A DNA stretch of 37,064 bases from Oscillospiraceae bacterium (GTDB lineage: Bacteria > Bacillota > Clostridia > Oscillospirales > QAMX01): assembly GCA_015068345.1 (NCBI GenBank), contig SVKS01000009.1:1-37064 (forward strand), given 5' to 3'. Made by a program: the position numbers and the translations under genes. The notes under the pieces are model-generated. The model did no database searches. It was given only the letters and a program-made list of their open reading frames with translations, and had not been told where the DNA came from. This document shows positions 26,611 to 35,307 of the stretch, in pieces; the first letter of the stretch is position 1; every line of letters starts with the position of its first letter.

Positions 26611-27312
26611 TTATTTCACAAGAGCAGCCACATCAAAGGGCTGGTTGTATGTCATTTGGTAGTAGGCAATACCACTGCCTTCCAGGGCTTTGCGGAAATC
26701 CTCCGGATCGGCGGTATTTTCGGCAAACATACCGTAGTGATTGGGAATGGCAAGCTTAGCCCCCACCTTGGCGGAAAGGCAAGCGGCTTCGTTGTGATTC
26801 ATGTTGCCCCAACGGCCATTGATACAACATTCGATCACATCCACCTTCACGCCGTCTCCCAGTTTTTCGCTCCATAGGCTATCCCCGGTGAAGTAAACCG
26901 AGACGCCGTCACAGGTGATAACCACCCCAAGGCTTCCCTCGGTATGGTCAGCCCAAACGGTTTTCAGTTCAAACCCGCCGGCAGTAACGGTTTCCCCTTC
27001 ACCTAACAGGGTGATAGCTTCCTCGGCAACGCCGCATTCCAGAAGAATCTTCTTGCAAACCGGAGGTACCAGGAATTTAACGCCCTCCTTTGGCATTTCT
27101 TTGACGGTGATGGTGTCCAGGTGATCGATATGCTCGTGGGTCAGGAAAATGTAGTCGGGATGGAAATCCTTGGGCTCGATGGCAGGAGGTACCAGCCGCT
27201 TCAGCCCGTCGGCGATTTCCACCAGGTTAGAAAGATAGGGATCGATAGCAAGCTTTACTTTCCCATCGGAAAGCAAAAAGCCGCCCTGCCCGATCCATTG
27301 AATCTGAAACAT
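26611..27312 (-). CDS. Metallo-beta-lactamase-fold hydrolase, UlaG-like
   Basis: The 233-residue product has the MBL-fold metal set: THEHIDHLD (His59, His61, Asp63, His64), His123 (ADHTEG), Asp144 (FTGDS) and His192 (PNHYG). Overall form is close to UlaG L-ascorbate-6-phosphate lactonase and similar beta-lactamase-fold lactonases or phosphodiesterases. The substrate is unknown; a lactonase for a sugar acid would fit the surrounding dehydratase genes. AGAGGAG lies 8 bases before the ATG, and a good promoter is placed just upstream. It is followed by the VOC gene and a terminator. Confidence 0.82.
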   Translation of the reverse strand: MFQIQWIGQGGFLLSDGKVKLAIDPYLSNLVEIADGLKRLVPPAIEPKDFHPDYIFLTHEHIDHLDTITVKEMPKEGVKFLVPPVCKKILLECGVAEEAITLLGEGETVTAGGFELKTVWADHTEGSLGVVITCDGVSVYFTGDSLWSEKLGDGVKVDVIECCINGRWGNMNHNEAACLSAKVGAKLAIPNHYGMFAENTADPEDFRKALEGSGIAYYQMTYNQPFDVAALVK

Positions 27313-27341
27313 ACGAATTCTCCTCTCTTGGTATTGGTACC

Positions 27342-27370
27342 ATTATAACGGAATTTAGCTGGGATTGCAA
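27342..27370 (-). promoter_or_regulatory. Promoter of the MBL-VOC pair
   Basis: On the minus strand: TTGCAA, 17-base spacer and TATAAT. The -35 ends two bases before the stop of the upstream dehydratase gene. Confidence 0.8.
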
Positions 27371-27371
27371 G

Positions 27372-28544
27372 TCACTTTGTGGTATATTCTTTTGCCGGAT
27401 GCTTTTTCAAGGCTTCCTCATTGATATCCACACCAAATCCCGGACGATCCGGCACTATGATCTGCCCATTTTGAAACTCGATTGGATAGGTCAGCATTTC
27501 ATCCCGCCAGGGTACATCGTCATAATCAAACTCCATCAGATAGAAATTTGGTGTGTTTGCGCAAAGATGGGTGCAAACAAAGGTTGTCAGCGGGCTGTGG
27601 CAGTTGTGGGGCGCAAACATGATATCATATTGCTTGGCTAGTTGAACAATCCGACGGGTCTCGGTGATCCCATTCCACGCCACATCCGGCATGACAATAT
27701 CCATGGCATAACGTTCAAAAAACGGCTTGTATTGTCCCGCACCAAACAGGCTTTCCCCAATACATACCGGGGTCGAGGACGCATTTCGCACCTCCTTCAA
27801 CGCATCCGGATTGGTCGTTTCGCATTCCAACCACATGGGGCCATAATCGGCAATCACCGAAGCCAATTTCTTTGCGGCGCCCAGCTTATAGCTAAAAGTA
27901 ACATCCAGCGCAATTCCGATATCGGGCCCCAACCCCTGTCGGATGGTTTGGTAAAGCTCACGATATCCCCGAAGCAGCATCCCTTCGTTTTTGTAGGGAA
28001 ACACAGGGTCAATGGAAGGAATGTCATACCCTAACGCCTTCAAGACTTCTGTATTCGTCTTCACACCGGCAAAACCAAAGTTTTTTGCCTCTTCGCACAT
28101 TTCCAGGATCTGCTCCTTGTTTGTGAGAGGCTTTTTCCCAACCACCTCCGGGAAGCGGACACGGCTCCATCCAAAATGGGTCCAATATAAAGGAATCGTA
28201 TCCCGAAATTTTCCGCCCAAAAGCTGCCAAACCGGAGCATTCCAGTATTTACCACGAATATCCCAACATGCAATATCAATGCCTGCCATGGCTTTGTGTG
28301 CCACGCCGCTTAGATGACGCATATTCCGGGACGCCAATTTTTCCCATATATAGTCGGTATTCAGGGGATCCTCCCCCACCACATAGGGCTCCAGAGCCTC
28401 AATCATAGCAGCTACCGGCTTCGCGCCGCCCCAATCGGTGCAATCCCCCCACCCTATCAATCCATTATCGGTTTCCACCCGCACAAAGGTCCAGGGACGG
28501 AATCCTCCATCGGCTAAAAAGGTTTTCACAGATTTTATTTTCAT
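27372..28544 (-). CDS. Enolase-superfamily sugar acid dehydratase (mandelate racemase-like)
   Basis: The 390-residue product has the capping domain and modified TIM barrel of the mandelate racemase/muconate lactonizing subgroup. Metal ligands are Asp214 (ALDVTF), Glu240 (WLECET) and Glu264 (IGESLF); His313 (APHNCHSP) with Asp287 forms the likely acid-base dyad and Lys162 may be the other base. Such enzymes dehydrate sugar acids such as galactonate, gluconate or fuconate to 2-keto-3-deoxy acids; the exact substrate is not readable. It follows the SDR gene by 11 bases, suggesting a dehydrogenase-dehydratase pair acting on one sugar. TAA lies just before the MBL promoter. Confidence 0.85.
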   Translation of the reverse strand: MKIKSVKTFLADGGFRPWTFVRVETDNGLIGWGDCTDWGGAKPVAAMIEALEPYVVGEDPLNTDYIWEKLASRNMRHLSGVAHKAMAGIDIACWDIRGKYWNAPVWQLLGGKFRDTIPLYWTHFGWSRVRFPEVVGKKPLTNKEQILEMCEEAKNFGFAGVKTNTEVLKALGYDIPSIDPVFPYKNEGMLLRGYRELYQTIRQGLGPDIGIALDVTFSYKLGAAKKLASVIADYGPMWLECETTNPDALKEVRNASSTPVCIGESLFGAGQYKPFFERYAMDIVMPDVAWNGITETRRIVQLAKQYDIMFAPHNCHSPLTTFVCTHLCANTPNFYLMEFDYDDVPWRDEMLTYPIEFQNGQIIVPDRPGFGVDINEEALKKHPAKEYTTK

Positions 28545-28555
28545 TACTTCCTCCG

Positions 28556-29317
28556 TTACACATCAAACTGATAATCCGGATCTCGTTGACAACTTGCTCC
28601 GCCATCCATCGTTAAGACCGATCCAGTAAAAAAGTCCCCCTTCTGAGATGCCAGATACAAAACCAATTCGCCAACCTGCTCGACCGTTGCCCATTTCCCC
28701 AGGGGAATATTCCTTTTGGAGCTTTCCCGATGGGGTTCCAGGCGTGGAGAAGAATCCACCCATCCCGGTGCAATGGCATTTACGCGGATTCCATATGGTG
28801 CGAGTTCCATGGCTTCATTTTTCGCAAGCTGGGCAATGGCGCTTTTAACCGGTCCGTAAACCGACATATGCGGCTGAATGTATTCCCGCAGATTGGAAGA
28901 CAGAAGAACAATACTTCCTTCTATCCCCATGCGAATCATGCGTTTCGCAGCCTCCTGCGTGCAAAAAAACGAACCCTTCAGATTGATGTTCACCACCCGC
29001 TCAAAGGTTTCTTCACTCATTTCCAAAAAAGGGGCACCCTCGGTAATCCCTGCATTGTTACAAAACAGATCCAACCGATCAAATTTTGCGTCAAATTCAC
29101 GGAACATCTCTTGAAACGCTCCAGGATGCAAGAAATCGGCCTTCACCACATAAGCCCGGATTCCGTAGGAGGCAATCAACTCATCCCGTAGTTTTTCTGC
29201 AGGCGCAAGATTGGTCGCCGTATGGATCATCAGATCATACCCTTCCCTTGCCAATACCCGGCAAATTCCCATACCGATACCTTCCCCGGCACCGGTAACC
29301 ATGGCAACTTTTTTCAT
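28556..29317 (-). CDS. Short-chain dehydrogenase/reductase
   Basis: The 253-residue product is a classical SDR: TGAGEGIG (8-15) for the cofactor, NNAG (87-90), and the catalytic Ser140 or Ser141, Tyr154 and Lys158 (YGPVK), followed by PGWVDS. The sugar substrate is unknown. Pairing with an enolase-superfamily dehydratase 11 bases downstream suggests oxidation of an aldose or reduction of a keto-acid in the same pathway, for example fucose or arabinose. GGAGAAGGGAGAG precedes the ATG. The terminator at 29344-29375 lies between it and the upstream ManD gene, and no clear separate promoter is seen. Confidence 0.85.
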   Translation of the reverse strand: MKKVAMVTGAGEGIGMGICRVLAREGYDLMIHTATNLAPAEKLRDELIASYGIRAYVVKADFLHPGAFQEMFREFDAKFDRLDLFCNNAGITEGAPFLEMSEETFERVVNINLKGSFFCTQEAAKRMIRMGIEGSIVLLSSNLREYIQPHMSVYGPVKSAIAQLAKNEAMELAPYGIRVNAIAPGWVDSSPRLEPHRESSKRNIPLGKWATVEQVGELVLYLASQKGDFFTGSVLTMDGGASCQRDPDYQFDV

Positions 29318-29343
29318 TTCTTCTCTCCCTTCTCCATTTTGAA

Positions 29344-29375
29344 AAAGCGAGATGCCAATAATGGCATCTCGCTTT
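29344..29375 (-). terminator. Rho-independent terminator after the ManD-like gene
   Basis: A perfect 14-bp stem (29344-29357 with 29362-29375), 4-base loop, and on the minus strand a T run after it. Downstream SDR transcription would need readthrough or an unseen promoter. Confidence 0.9.
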
Positions 29376-29389
29376 GAATGCGTATGAAA

Positions 29390-30580
29390 TTACGGACGCT
29401 GGAAGGTGCCGTCGGGCAGACGGTTCTGGGTCCATTCGGTAACGGTGTTGACAGCGGGGAACTTCTTGGCGAGTTCTTCGTCGATGTCCACGCCGAGACC
29501 CGGCTTGTCGCTGACGGTGACGTAGCCGTTCTTGGCAACAGGAGTGCCCGGGAAGACTTCGTTCAGGATGCCTTCGCGGATGCCCCATTCCTGGATACCA
29601 AAGTTATGGGTGGAGAGGTCAAGATGCACGTTGGCAGCGTGACCAACAGGGGAAACGTCGCCGGGGCCATGCCAAGCGGTGCGGATGCCGAAGACTTCGC
29701 AATAGGTGGCGAGCTTCTTGGCCGGGGTGATACCGCCGATCTGGCTGATGTGGCAACGGATGAAGTCGATAAGACGGTTGCAGATGAGATAGTCCCATTC
29801 CTTGGGGTTGTTGAAGAGTTCACCCATGGCGATGGGGGTGGTGCTGGTCATGCGGATATTGCGGAAATATTCGCACTGTTCAGGAGCAAGAGCGTCTTCC
29901 AGGAAGAAGAGGCGGTAGGGCTCCAGACGCTTGGCCAGGCTGACCGATTCGCTGGGCTGGATTCTTTCATGTACGTCGTGGCAAAGTTCAACCTTGTCAC
30001 CCAGGGTCTTACGGGCATAGTCGAAGAGTTCGACGGTGTTGCGGATGTAGTCGCCGGAGTTGCTGTAGAGGCCGCTGAGGGAGGGACCCTTCTTGACTTC
30101 CTTGTTTCCGCCGTAGCCGCCCCACTGAATTCTGACGTGTTCAATACCGTCTTCCATGAATTCCTGTACGCGTTCGATAACGGCTTCCTTGGTTCTGCCA
30201 TCAGCATGACGGTAGATGGGAGCAGCATTGCGGCACTTGCCGCCCAGCAGGTCGTAAACAGGCATATTGGCCATCTTACCCTTGATATCCCACAGAGCCA
30301 TGTCAACACCGGAGATCGCATTGTTGGTGATGGGACCGTTACGCCAGTAGGAGTTGTGCATCATCATCTGGAAGAGGTCTTCGATCTGGGAAACATCTCT
30401 GCCAACCAGCAGGGGCTTGAGATAGTTGTTGATGAAGGCTTCGACCAGTTCGTGTCTGTAGGCGAAGGTGGAGCAGCCGAGGCCGTAGAGGCCCGGTTCG
30501 CTGGTTTCGACCTTGACAACAATCAGGTTGATTCTTTCGGGGGCGGTGCAGATTGCACGCACGTCACGAATGGTTACCAT
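29390..30580 (-). CDS. D-mannonate dehydratase family protein (ManD/RspA type)
   Basis: The 396-residue product belongs to the ManD subgroup of the enolase superfamily. The metal and acid-base set matches the family: Asp202 and His204 (HDVHER), Glu228 (FLEDA), Glu254 (MGELF) and His304 (WHGPGD). Members dehydrate D-mannonate, and some D-gluconate, to 2-keto-3-deoxygluconate; others in the subgroup have low or no activity, as for RspA. Codon choice is strongly biased, like groEL, suggesting high expression. AAAGGAAG lies 7 bases before the ATG. The gene is monocistronic by its promoter and terminator. Together with the UxuB-type reductase at 8388-9212 it would complete fructuronate to KDG. Confidence 0.87.
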   Translation of the reverse strand: MVTIRDVRAICTAPERINLIVVKVETSEPGLYGLGCSTFAYRHELVEAFINNYLKPLLVGRDVSQIEDLFQMMMHNSYWRNGPITNNAISGVDMALWDIKGKMANMPVYDLLGGKCRNAAPIYRHADGRTKEAVIERVQEFMEDGIEHVRIQWGGYGGNKEVKKGPSLSGLYSNSGDYIRNTVELFDYARKTLGDKVELCHDVHERIQPSESVSLAKRLEPYRLFFLEDALAPEQCEYFRNIRMTSTTPIAMGELFNNPKEWDYLICNRLIDFIRCHISQIGGITPAKKLATYCEVFGIRTAWHGPGDVSPVGHAANVHLDLSTHNFGIQEWGIREGILNEVFPGTPVAKNGYVTVSDKPGLGVDIDEELAKKFPAVNTVTEWTQNRLPDGTFQRP

Positions 30581-30600
30581 AGTGTACTTCCTTTCTTACC

Positions 30601-30616
30601 TCCCGTCAGAGCGGGA
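30601..30616 (-). promoter_or_regulatory. Hairpin in the ManD-like leader
   Basis: TCCCG and CGGGA flank a 6-base loop in the leader, about 20 bases before the start codon and overlapping an upstream GGGAGG sequence. Confidence 0.45.
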
Positions 30617-30635
30617 TGAAATATCAACTGTAGTC

Positions 30636-30664
30636 ATTATAACATTCTTTCGGAGAATGTGCAA
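30636..30664 (-). promoter_or_regulatory. Promoter of the ManD-like gene
   Basis: On the minus strand: TTGCAC, 17-base spacer and TATAAT with a TGT extension. Confidence 0.85.
30642..30660 (-). promoter_or_regulatory. Palindromic operator within the promoter spacer
   Basis: ACATTCT, 5 bases, AGAATGT: a perfect 7-bp inverted repeat filling the spacer between -35 and -10. A repressor bound here would block RNA polymerase. The regulator is not identified. Confidence 0.6.
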
Positions 30665-30667
30665 GAG

Positions 30668-30678
30668 GGCTGACAGCC
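30668..30678. promoter_or_regulatory. Short palindrome upstream of the ManD-like promoter
   Basis: GGCTGACAGCC lies four bases upstream of the -35. The sequence AGGGCTGACAG (30666-30676) is repeated at the start of the URO-D operon transcript. Confidence 0.35.
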
Positions 30679-30702
30679 TTTTTGAAGTGAATTTCTAAAA
30701 AT

Positions 30703-30972
30703 TCAAAATTCGTACATAATTGCGCTGGTGGCACCCAAAGCTACTACCAGGATCACCAGCATAATAACAAGAATCAACGCCAGAGCATAGACGCAGAAGA
30801 AGGAGCGTGCGTAGTTTTTCAGGTTGATGTTACTTCCGCCACCCAGGGCAAACACCAGGATGCAGATGAAACCCACCACCGGAATGGAGAAAAGCAGGTT
30901 GTAGCCAAAGTAAGCCCAGGGAGAAAGGGGTTTGTACTCAGCAGGGATCGTGTTTTTGACTTCAGGATTCAT
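30703..30972 (-). CDS. Small membrane protein with two helices, last gene of the fucosidase operon
   Basis: The 89-residue product has a short soluble N-terminus (NTIPAEYKPLSPWAYFGY) and two hydrophobic segments at about residues 25-46 and 60-84. I recall similar short membrane proteins scattered through Clostridia, with no assigned function. The start at 30972 is used because GAGAGAG lies about 7 bases upstream; the ATG at 30990 has no site. It begins 22 bases after the GH95 stop and so is probably cotranscribed. Function unknown; not a transporter by size. Confidence 0.78.
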   Translation of the reverse strand: MNPEVKNTIPAEYKPLSPWAYFGYNLLFSIPVVGFICILVFALGGGSNINLKNYARSFFCVYALALILVIMLVILVVALGATSAIMYEF

Positions 30973-30994
30973 AATAACTCTCTCTTTCATTTAT

Positions 30995-33313
30995 TTAGGC
31001 AAGACGCTTGCCCTTGTACCAAATTTCGTAATCTTTCTGGTCGCCGTGGATCCGGTAGCTTTCCAGGACACCGTCCCTCCAGCAAATATCCAGTTTCATG
31101 TTGCCCTTCACAGCGATTCCCTTCAGGGATCCGGTCTTCCAATCGGTGGGCAGGGCGGGCAAAAGGGTGATCTTCTTGCCAATGCTACGCACCAGCATCT
31201 CTGCTATGCCGGCGGTGCAGCCAAAGTTGCCATCGATCTGGAAGGGCGGATGGGCATCAAAGAGGTTGGCATAGGTACCGCCTCCGTTGTAAGCCAGCAT
31301 CGCCGCCGCAGGCAGATTGCTTCCCGCCGCAATCATGGGGTCCTTCAAGCGAAGCTGATTATCCAGCATGATCTTGGCGTGATCTCCGTCATTGAGCCTG
31401 GCCCAGAAGTTGATTTTCCAACCCAGGCTCCAGCCGGTGCCGTCGTCACCCCGTTCTTCCAGGGTGCGTTTGCAGGCAGCAAAGTACTCCGGAGTATCCT
31501 CTTCATTGAAGAGGCCCGCCGGATAGAGCCCGTAAAGGTGGCTGGTGTGGCGATGGTGAGGTTCCACCTCCTCCATTTCCTCAGCCCATTCCAAAAGCTG
31601 ACCCCGGGATCCGATCTTCGGTTGCCAGAGTTTAGAAATCGCCGCTTCAATTTCAGGGGTATAGCGATTCAGGCCCAAAAGCTTTTCGGTTTCCAGGAGG
31701 TTCAAAAAGAGTTCCCGGATGATGGTCATGGTCATGGTGGTGGTTTTGGACACGGCGGTAGCCTTCCCGTTAAACCAGAAGTTGTTTTCCGGGGAGGTGG
31801 AGGGAACCAGAGCCAGGTTTCCTTCCCCATCGTCGCTCAATACATCCAGGTAGAAACGAGCGGCATCCGCCATAACCGGGTATGCTTTATCCCGCAGGAA
31901 ATCCAGGTCCAGGGTGTATTCGTAGTATTCGTAAAGATGACGGCACAGCCAACCGGAGGCCATGGGCCAGAAGGACCACACCGCACTCCCCTGCACCGGT
32001 ACGGTATGACGCCACAGGTCGCTGTTGTGATGCACCGTAAATCCACCGGCACCGTAATACTGACGTGCGGTCTTACTGCCATTTTCTCGGAGTTCATCCA
32101 CCATACGGTTGAGGGGTTCGGTCAGTTCCGGCATGGCAGTAGGCAGGGCCGGCCAGTAGTTCATTTCGGTATTGATGTTTGTAGTATAGTTGGAATTCCA
32201 GGGGGGATTGGGTTCATCGTTCCAAATTCCCTGCAGATTGGTGGGTTGGGTTCCCGCCCGTGAAGAGGCGATCAGCAGGTAACGGCCAAAGTTAAAGAGA
32301 AGCGTGTAAAGTCCAATATCCTTTTTATCCTGCATAAAGTTCAGCAGGCGGTCGTAGGTGGATTGGTTTTCCTTTCCATCGCTTCCCAGATCCAGTTCCA
32401 CCCGGTCGTAGAAGCTGCGGTGGTCGGCCACGTGCTCCTCCTTCAGGACATCGTATCCCTTTTGCAATGCCGAAAGCAGACGACGGTTGACAATGGGTTT
32501 GGGATCCTTCCCCTCCAGGAAGGGATGCTTGTCGGGTCCTGCAAAGCTTGTGGCGGTGGAGAAATAGAGTTCTACCCTCTTTGCCCCACGAATGCAAAGC
32601 TTATCCCCCATGGCTTTAGGATAACCATCGGTTTTGACCTCCAGCGCCGCATAAATTTGCATCCCCCGATTCTCATCCCCATCCAAATAACGGTAGAAGG
32701 GGTTGGGATCCCGGCGATCGGTATAACTGGGGGCTTCGGCGGTCATAGCAAGCCGGGTTTCGCGTGCCTCTGTTTTGTAACGCAGGGGTGACGTCATGGA
32801 AATAGACAGGTCGAAATGCTCTTCCGCATCGATTCGGTAAACCACCACTCCCGCAGGGTGAGAAGCAAAGGCTGTACGGCTAACCTTCTTCCCATTTTGC
32901 GTGTAAGCTACTTCGGCCAGAGCGGTCTGGAAATCCAGGGTACGAACGTAATTTTCTGTGCCTTCCTCACAGGAAAATTCCAGAAACAGATCACCCAGGG
33001 GCAAATATGCCTGGCTATCCTCCCCCTGAAAATCCTTTTCCAAGATGGTCTGTGCCTCGTCATACCGACCTTCCAGTACCAGCTTTCGGGCTTCCTTCAG
33101 AAATTCGGCACGGGGATAATCGTATTTTTTGCTTCCACCGTAGCCGTTTTCCATACCGGGGCCACCGCCCCAGATTTCATCATGATTCAAGGCAAGGCAT
33201 TCCTTTTGAACTCCGCCAAATACCATGACGCCGATATCTCCCGAGCCAATGGGCAGGGCTTCCTGCCAGCATGCTGCAGGTTTCCAGTATTTCGAAAAAT
33301 GTCCGTCTTTCAT
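30995..33313 (-). CDS. GH95-family alpha-L-fucosidase or alpha-L-galactosidase
   Basis: The 772-residue product matches GH95 throughout: N-terminal beta-sandwich (about 1-280), then an (alpha/alpha)6 barrel with GTQPTNLQGIWND (354-366), TTNINTEMNYWP (377-388; Asn379 and Asn381), HHNSDLWRHT, STSPENN (Glu509), RHTSHLYGLYP and FQIDGNFG (Asp694), corresponding to Asn421/Asn423, Glu566 and Asp766 of Bifidobacterium AfcA. GH95 enzymes remove alpha-1,2-fucose or alpha-L-galactose by inversion. No signal peptide is present, so it acts on imported oligosaccharides. The start at 33313 follows GGAGGA by 7 bases; a GTG at 33328 would swallow that site. Confidence 0.93.
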   Translation of the reverse strand: MKDGHFSKYWKPAACWQEALPIGSGDIGVMVFGGVQKECLALNHDEIWGGGPGMENGYGGSKKYDYPRAEFLKEARKLVLEGRYDEAQTILEKDFQGEDSQAYLPLGDLFLEFSCEEGTENYVRTLDFQTALAEVAYTQNGKKVSRTAFASHPAGVVVYRIDAEEHFDLSISMTSPLRYKTEARETRLAMTAEAPSYTDRRDPNPFYRYLDGDENRGMQIYAALEVKTDGYPKAMGDKLCIRGAKRVELYFSTATSFAGPDKHPFLEGKDPKPIVNRRLLSALQKGYDVLKEEHVADHRSFYDRVELDLGSDGKENQSTYDRLLNFMQDKKDIGLYTLLFNFGRYLLIASSRAGTQPTNLQGIWNDEPNPPWNSNYTTNINTEMNYWPALPTAMPELTEPLNRMVDELRENGSKTARQYYGAGGFTVHHNSDLWRHTVPVQGSAVWSFWPMASGWLCRHLYEYYEYTLDLDFLRDKAYPVMADAARFYLDVLSDDGEGNLALVPSTSPENNFWFNGKATAVSKTTTMTMTIIRELFLNLLETEKLLGLNRYTPEIEAAISKLWQPKIGSRGQLLEWAEEMEEVEPHHRHTSHLYGLYPAGLFNEEDTPEYFAACKRTLEERGDDGTGWSLGWKINFWARLNDGDHAKIMLDNQLRLKDPMIAAGSNLPAAAMLAYNGGGTYANLFDAHPPFQIDGNFGCTAGIAEMLVRSIGKKITLLPALPTDWKTGSLKGIAVKGNMKLDICWRDGVLESYRIHGDQKDYEIWYKGKRLA

Positions 33314-33335
33314 GGATATTTCCTCCACTTCATTC

Positions 33336-34616
33336 TCAGATCAGTTTTTCCTGAATTTCCTTCACATCCACTTCGTGGGGATCGATTCCCTTTGCCACGG
33401 CAATGGCGGCGGCAGCTCCCGCCCCCTCACCCATAGCAAGGCAAATCGGCATAACCCGGTAGTTGGAATGAGCCATGTGGGTGCCGGAAATATTCCGCCC
33501 CGCAAGCAAAAGGCCCTTCACCCCTTCGGGGATCAGGCATCGGTAGGGAATGGTGTAGCCCTTGGCTTGGGGGAAATATTTCTGCTGGCCGGTCTTGTCC
33601 AGGCCGGCACCCTCGATATTATGTACGTCGAAATTGAAATGGGCACCCCGTACCACCCAGTCATCGAACACCCGGGCTTCCAGGATATCCTCCTCGGTGA
33701 TGGTGTAAAGTCCCTTGAAATGGCGGGTTTCTCGAATGCCAACCATGGGAGCCGCGCTAATGACGTAGCAATTCTCGTACCCCGGTACAAACTCCCGCAG
33801 GAATGCCTCGATGGCATAAATCTGCTTGCGGCACTCAATCTCCGCCCGGGTCAGGCTTTCCGCATCGGTACCATCGATACCGGTACAGTTGGTCATGTTG
33901 CAGGTCACCACCCCGGGCAGGGTGGACTTATATAGCAGAACATGTCCCGCAGGGGCCGGCAGGTGTTCCCTTGCCAGAGCCTGGAGCTCACCCCGGGGCG
34001 TCTCATAGGTGGATTCAAAGCTTGGCAGAAAAACCGCTCGATCATAGTCCACCCCAGCCACCTTGAACATGATGGTGGCGGGCTGCATCTTTCCGTCGCT
34101 TTCCCGGCCCATAAAATAGGGAACCCCCGCCTTGGCGGCCACATCCCCGTCACCTGAGGCATCGATCACGATTTTTGCCAGGAAGGCTTCCCGCCCCGAC
34201 TTACTTTCGGTGATAACGCCGGCGATTCGGTTTCCTTCCATAATGGGAGCCGACACAAAACTGTAGAATCGGATGGAAGCACCCGCCTCCTCCAGCATTT
34301 CCAGATAGAGAAGCTTCAGTTTTTCGGGATCAATTTCAATCACCGGCCGGTTCTTGAAATCCCCCTCATTCTTTTCTGCACTGCGGATCAGGATTTCCCG
34401 GTAAAGATTACTGCCAGAGGTGCCAGTCCAGTGGCTCATAAGCCCGGCGGTGGAAACGCCACCGGCCATACCGCTCTGTTCCAAAACCAACACCTTTGCG
34501 CCGCCTCGGGCGGCCATAATGGCAGCCCCCATACCCGCCGGGCCGGAGCCGATCACCAATACATCATATTCCCCCGCCACCGGCAGGGTCTTTGCTTCTT
34601 CCCGATAGATTTTCAT
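33336..34616 (-). CDS. FAD-dependent oxidoreductase (PF12831-like)
   Basis: The 426-residue product begins with a Rossmann FAD-binding motif, GSGPAG (23-28) and a second-strand Glu (VLEQ), followed by GVSTAG, ASGDGDVAAKAG and a C-terminal segment GLLLAGRNISGTHMAHSNYRVM that closes the FAD site. This pattern fits the FAD_oxidored family, whose members are often near carbohydrate genes; the substrate is unknown. The start at 34616 follows GAGGT by 7 bases; the frame to 34778 would overlap the previous gene by 150 bases and is rejected. It lies 10 bases after the amidotransferase gene and 22 before GH95. Confidence 0.85.
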   Translation of the reverse strand: MKIYREEAKTLPVAGEYDVLVIGSGPAGMGAAIMAARGGAKVLVLEQSGMAGGVSTAGLMSHWTGTSGSNLYREILIRSAEKNEGDFKNRPVIEIDPEKLKLLYLEMLEEAGASIRFYSFVSAPIMEGNRIAGVITESKSGREAFLAKIVIDASGDGDVAAKAGVPYFMGRESDGKMQPATIMFKVAGVDYDRAVFLPSFESTYETPRGELQALAREHLPAPAGHVLLYKSTLPGVVTCNMTNCTGIDGTDAESLTRAEIECRKQIYAIEAFLREFVPGYENCYVISAAPMVGIRETRHFKGLYTITEEDILEARVFDDWVVRGAHFNFDVHNIEGAGLDKTGQQKYFPQAKGYTIPYRCLIPEGVKGLLLAGRNISGTHMAHSNYRVMPICLAMGEGAGAAAAIAVAKGIDPHEVDVKEIQEKLI

Positions 34617-34626
34617 ATAGAACCTC

Positions 34627-35307
34627 TTATTTCCCCAGAGCACCGGCAAAGGCCCGGAAGATCTTCGCCGCATCCTCGTCTTCGGTGTAATAGATTTCGG
34701 GGTGCCATTGCACACCCAGGAAGAACTTGCGTCCCGGCATCCAAATGGCCTCGGTGCGTCCATCCGCCAAGTCGGCACAAACCTTCACACTTTTGCCCAA
34801 CCCCTTCACCATCTGGTGGTGCCAGGAATTGGTGCGAATCACGTCCTTGCCCATGATGTCATGCAGCAGGGTCCCCTGTCTGATGTATACGTCATGCCAC
34901 ACGTCGGGGCCGTCCCCGGCGCTGTGACCCTCCACGTGCTGAAACAGACTCCCGCCGAGACCCACGTTCAAAAGCTGGATCCCTCGGCAAATGCCAAGCA
35001 CCGGTTTATCCCGCAGCATCACCGAGGTTAGAAGGGACAATTCAAAAGCATCCCGTTCCTCATTGGCCTGGCCGCACAGGGGGTGCCGATCCTCCATGTA
35101 ATATTTGGGATCCACGTCCCCACCGCCGGTGAAAAGGAAACCATCAAATTGGTCGGCGTACTCCTCTGCCTTGGCCCAATCCAGCTTGCCGGGCAGAGCC
35201 ACCGGCATAAGCCCTGCATCCCACAGGGCGTTGAAGTAACGTTGATGTACGTGGATCATGTTACCATCCCGGAGTTCCCCGGTCATGGCTACAGTAGGAC
35301 GACTCAT
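34627..35307 (-). CDS. Class I glutamine amidotransferase-like hydrolase (PuuD/peptidase C26 type)
   Basis: The 226-residue product matches the gamma-glutamyl-gamma-aminobutyrate hydrolase group: FTGGGDVDP (59-67), nucleophile Cys107 in GICRGIQ and the His202-Glu204 pair in QWHPE complete the triad. The fold hydrolyses gamma-glutamyl amides in the cytoplasm, with PuuD as the best known member; the substrate here is not known. The first 4 bases overlap the end of the URO-D-like gene, so the two are translationally coupled, which suggests a shared small-molecule substrate rather than putrescine catabolism. Confidence 0.88.
   Translation of the reverse strand: MSRPTVAMTGELRDGNMIHVHQRYFNALWDAGLMPVALPGKLDWAKAEEYADQFDGFLFTGGGDVDPKYYMEDRHPLCGQANEERDAFELSLLTSVMLRDKPVLGICRGIQLLNVGLGGSLFQHVEGHSAGDGPDVWHDVYIRQGTLLHDIMGKDVIRTNSWHHQMVKGLGKSVKVCADLADGRTEAIWMPGRKFFLGVQWHPEIYYTEDEDAAKIFRAFAGALGK

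Noticed and set aside
29378-30619. A plus-strand 413-codon frame opposite the ManD-like gene
   Set aside because: Antisense shadow of a highly biased gene; no ribosome binding site and no recognisable motifs.
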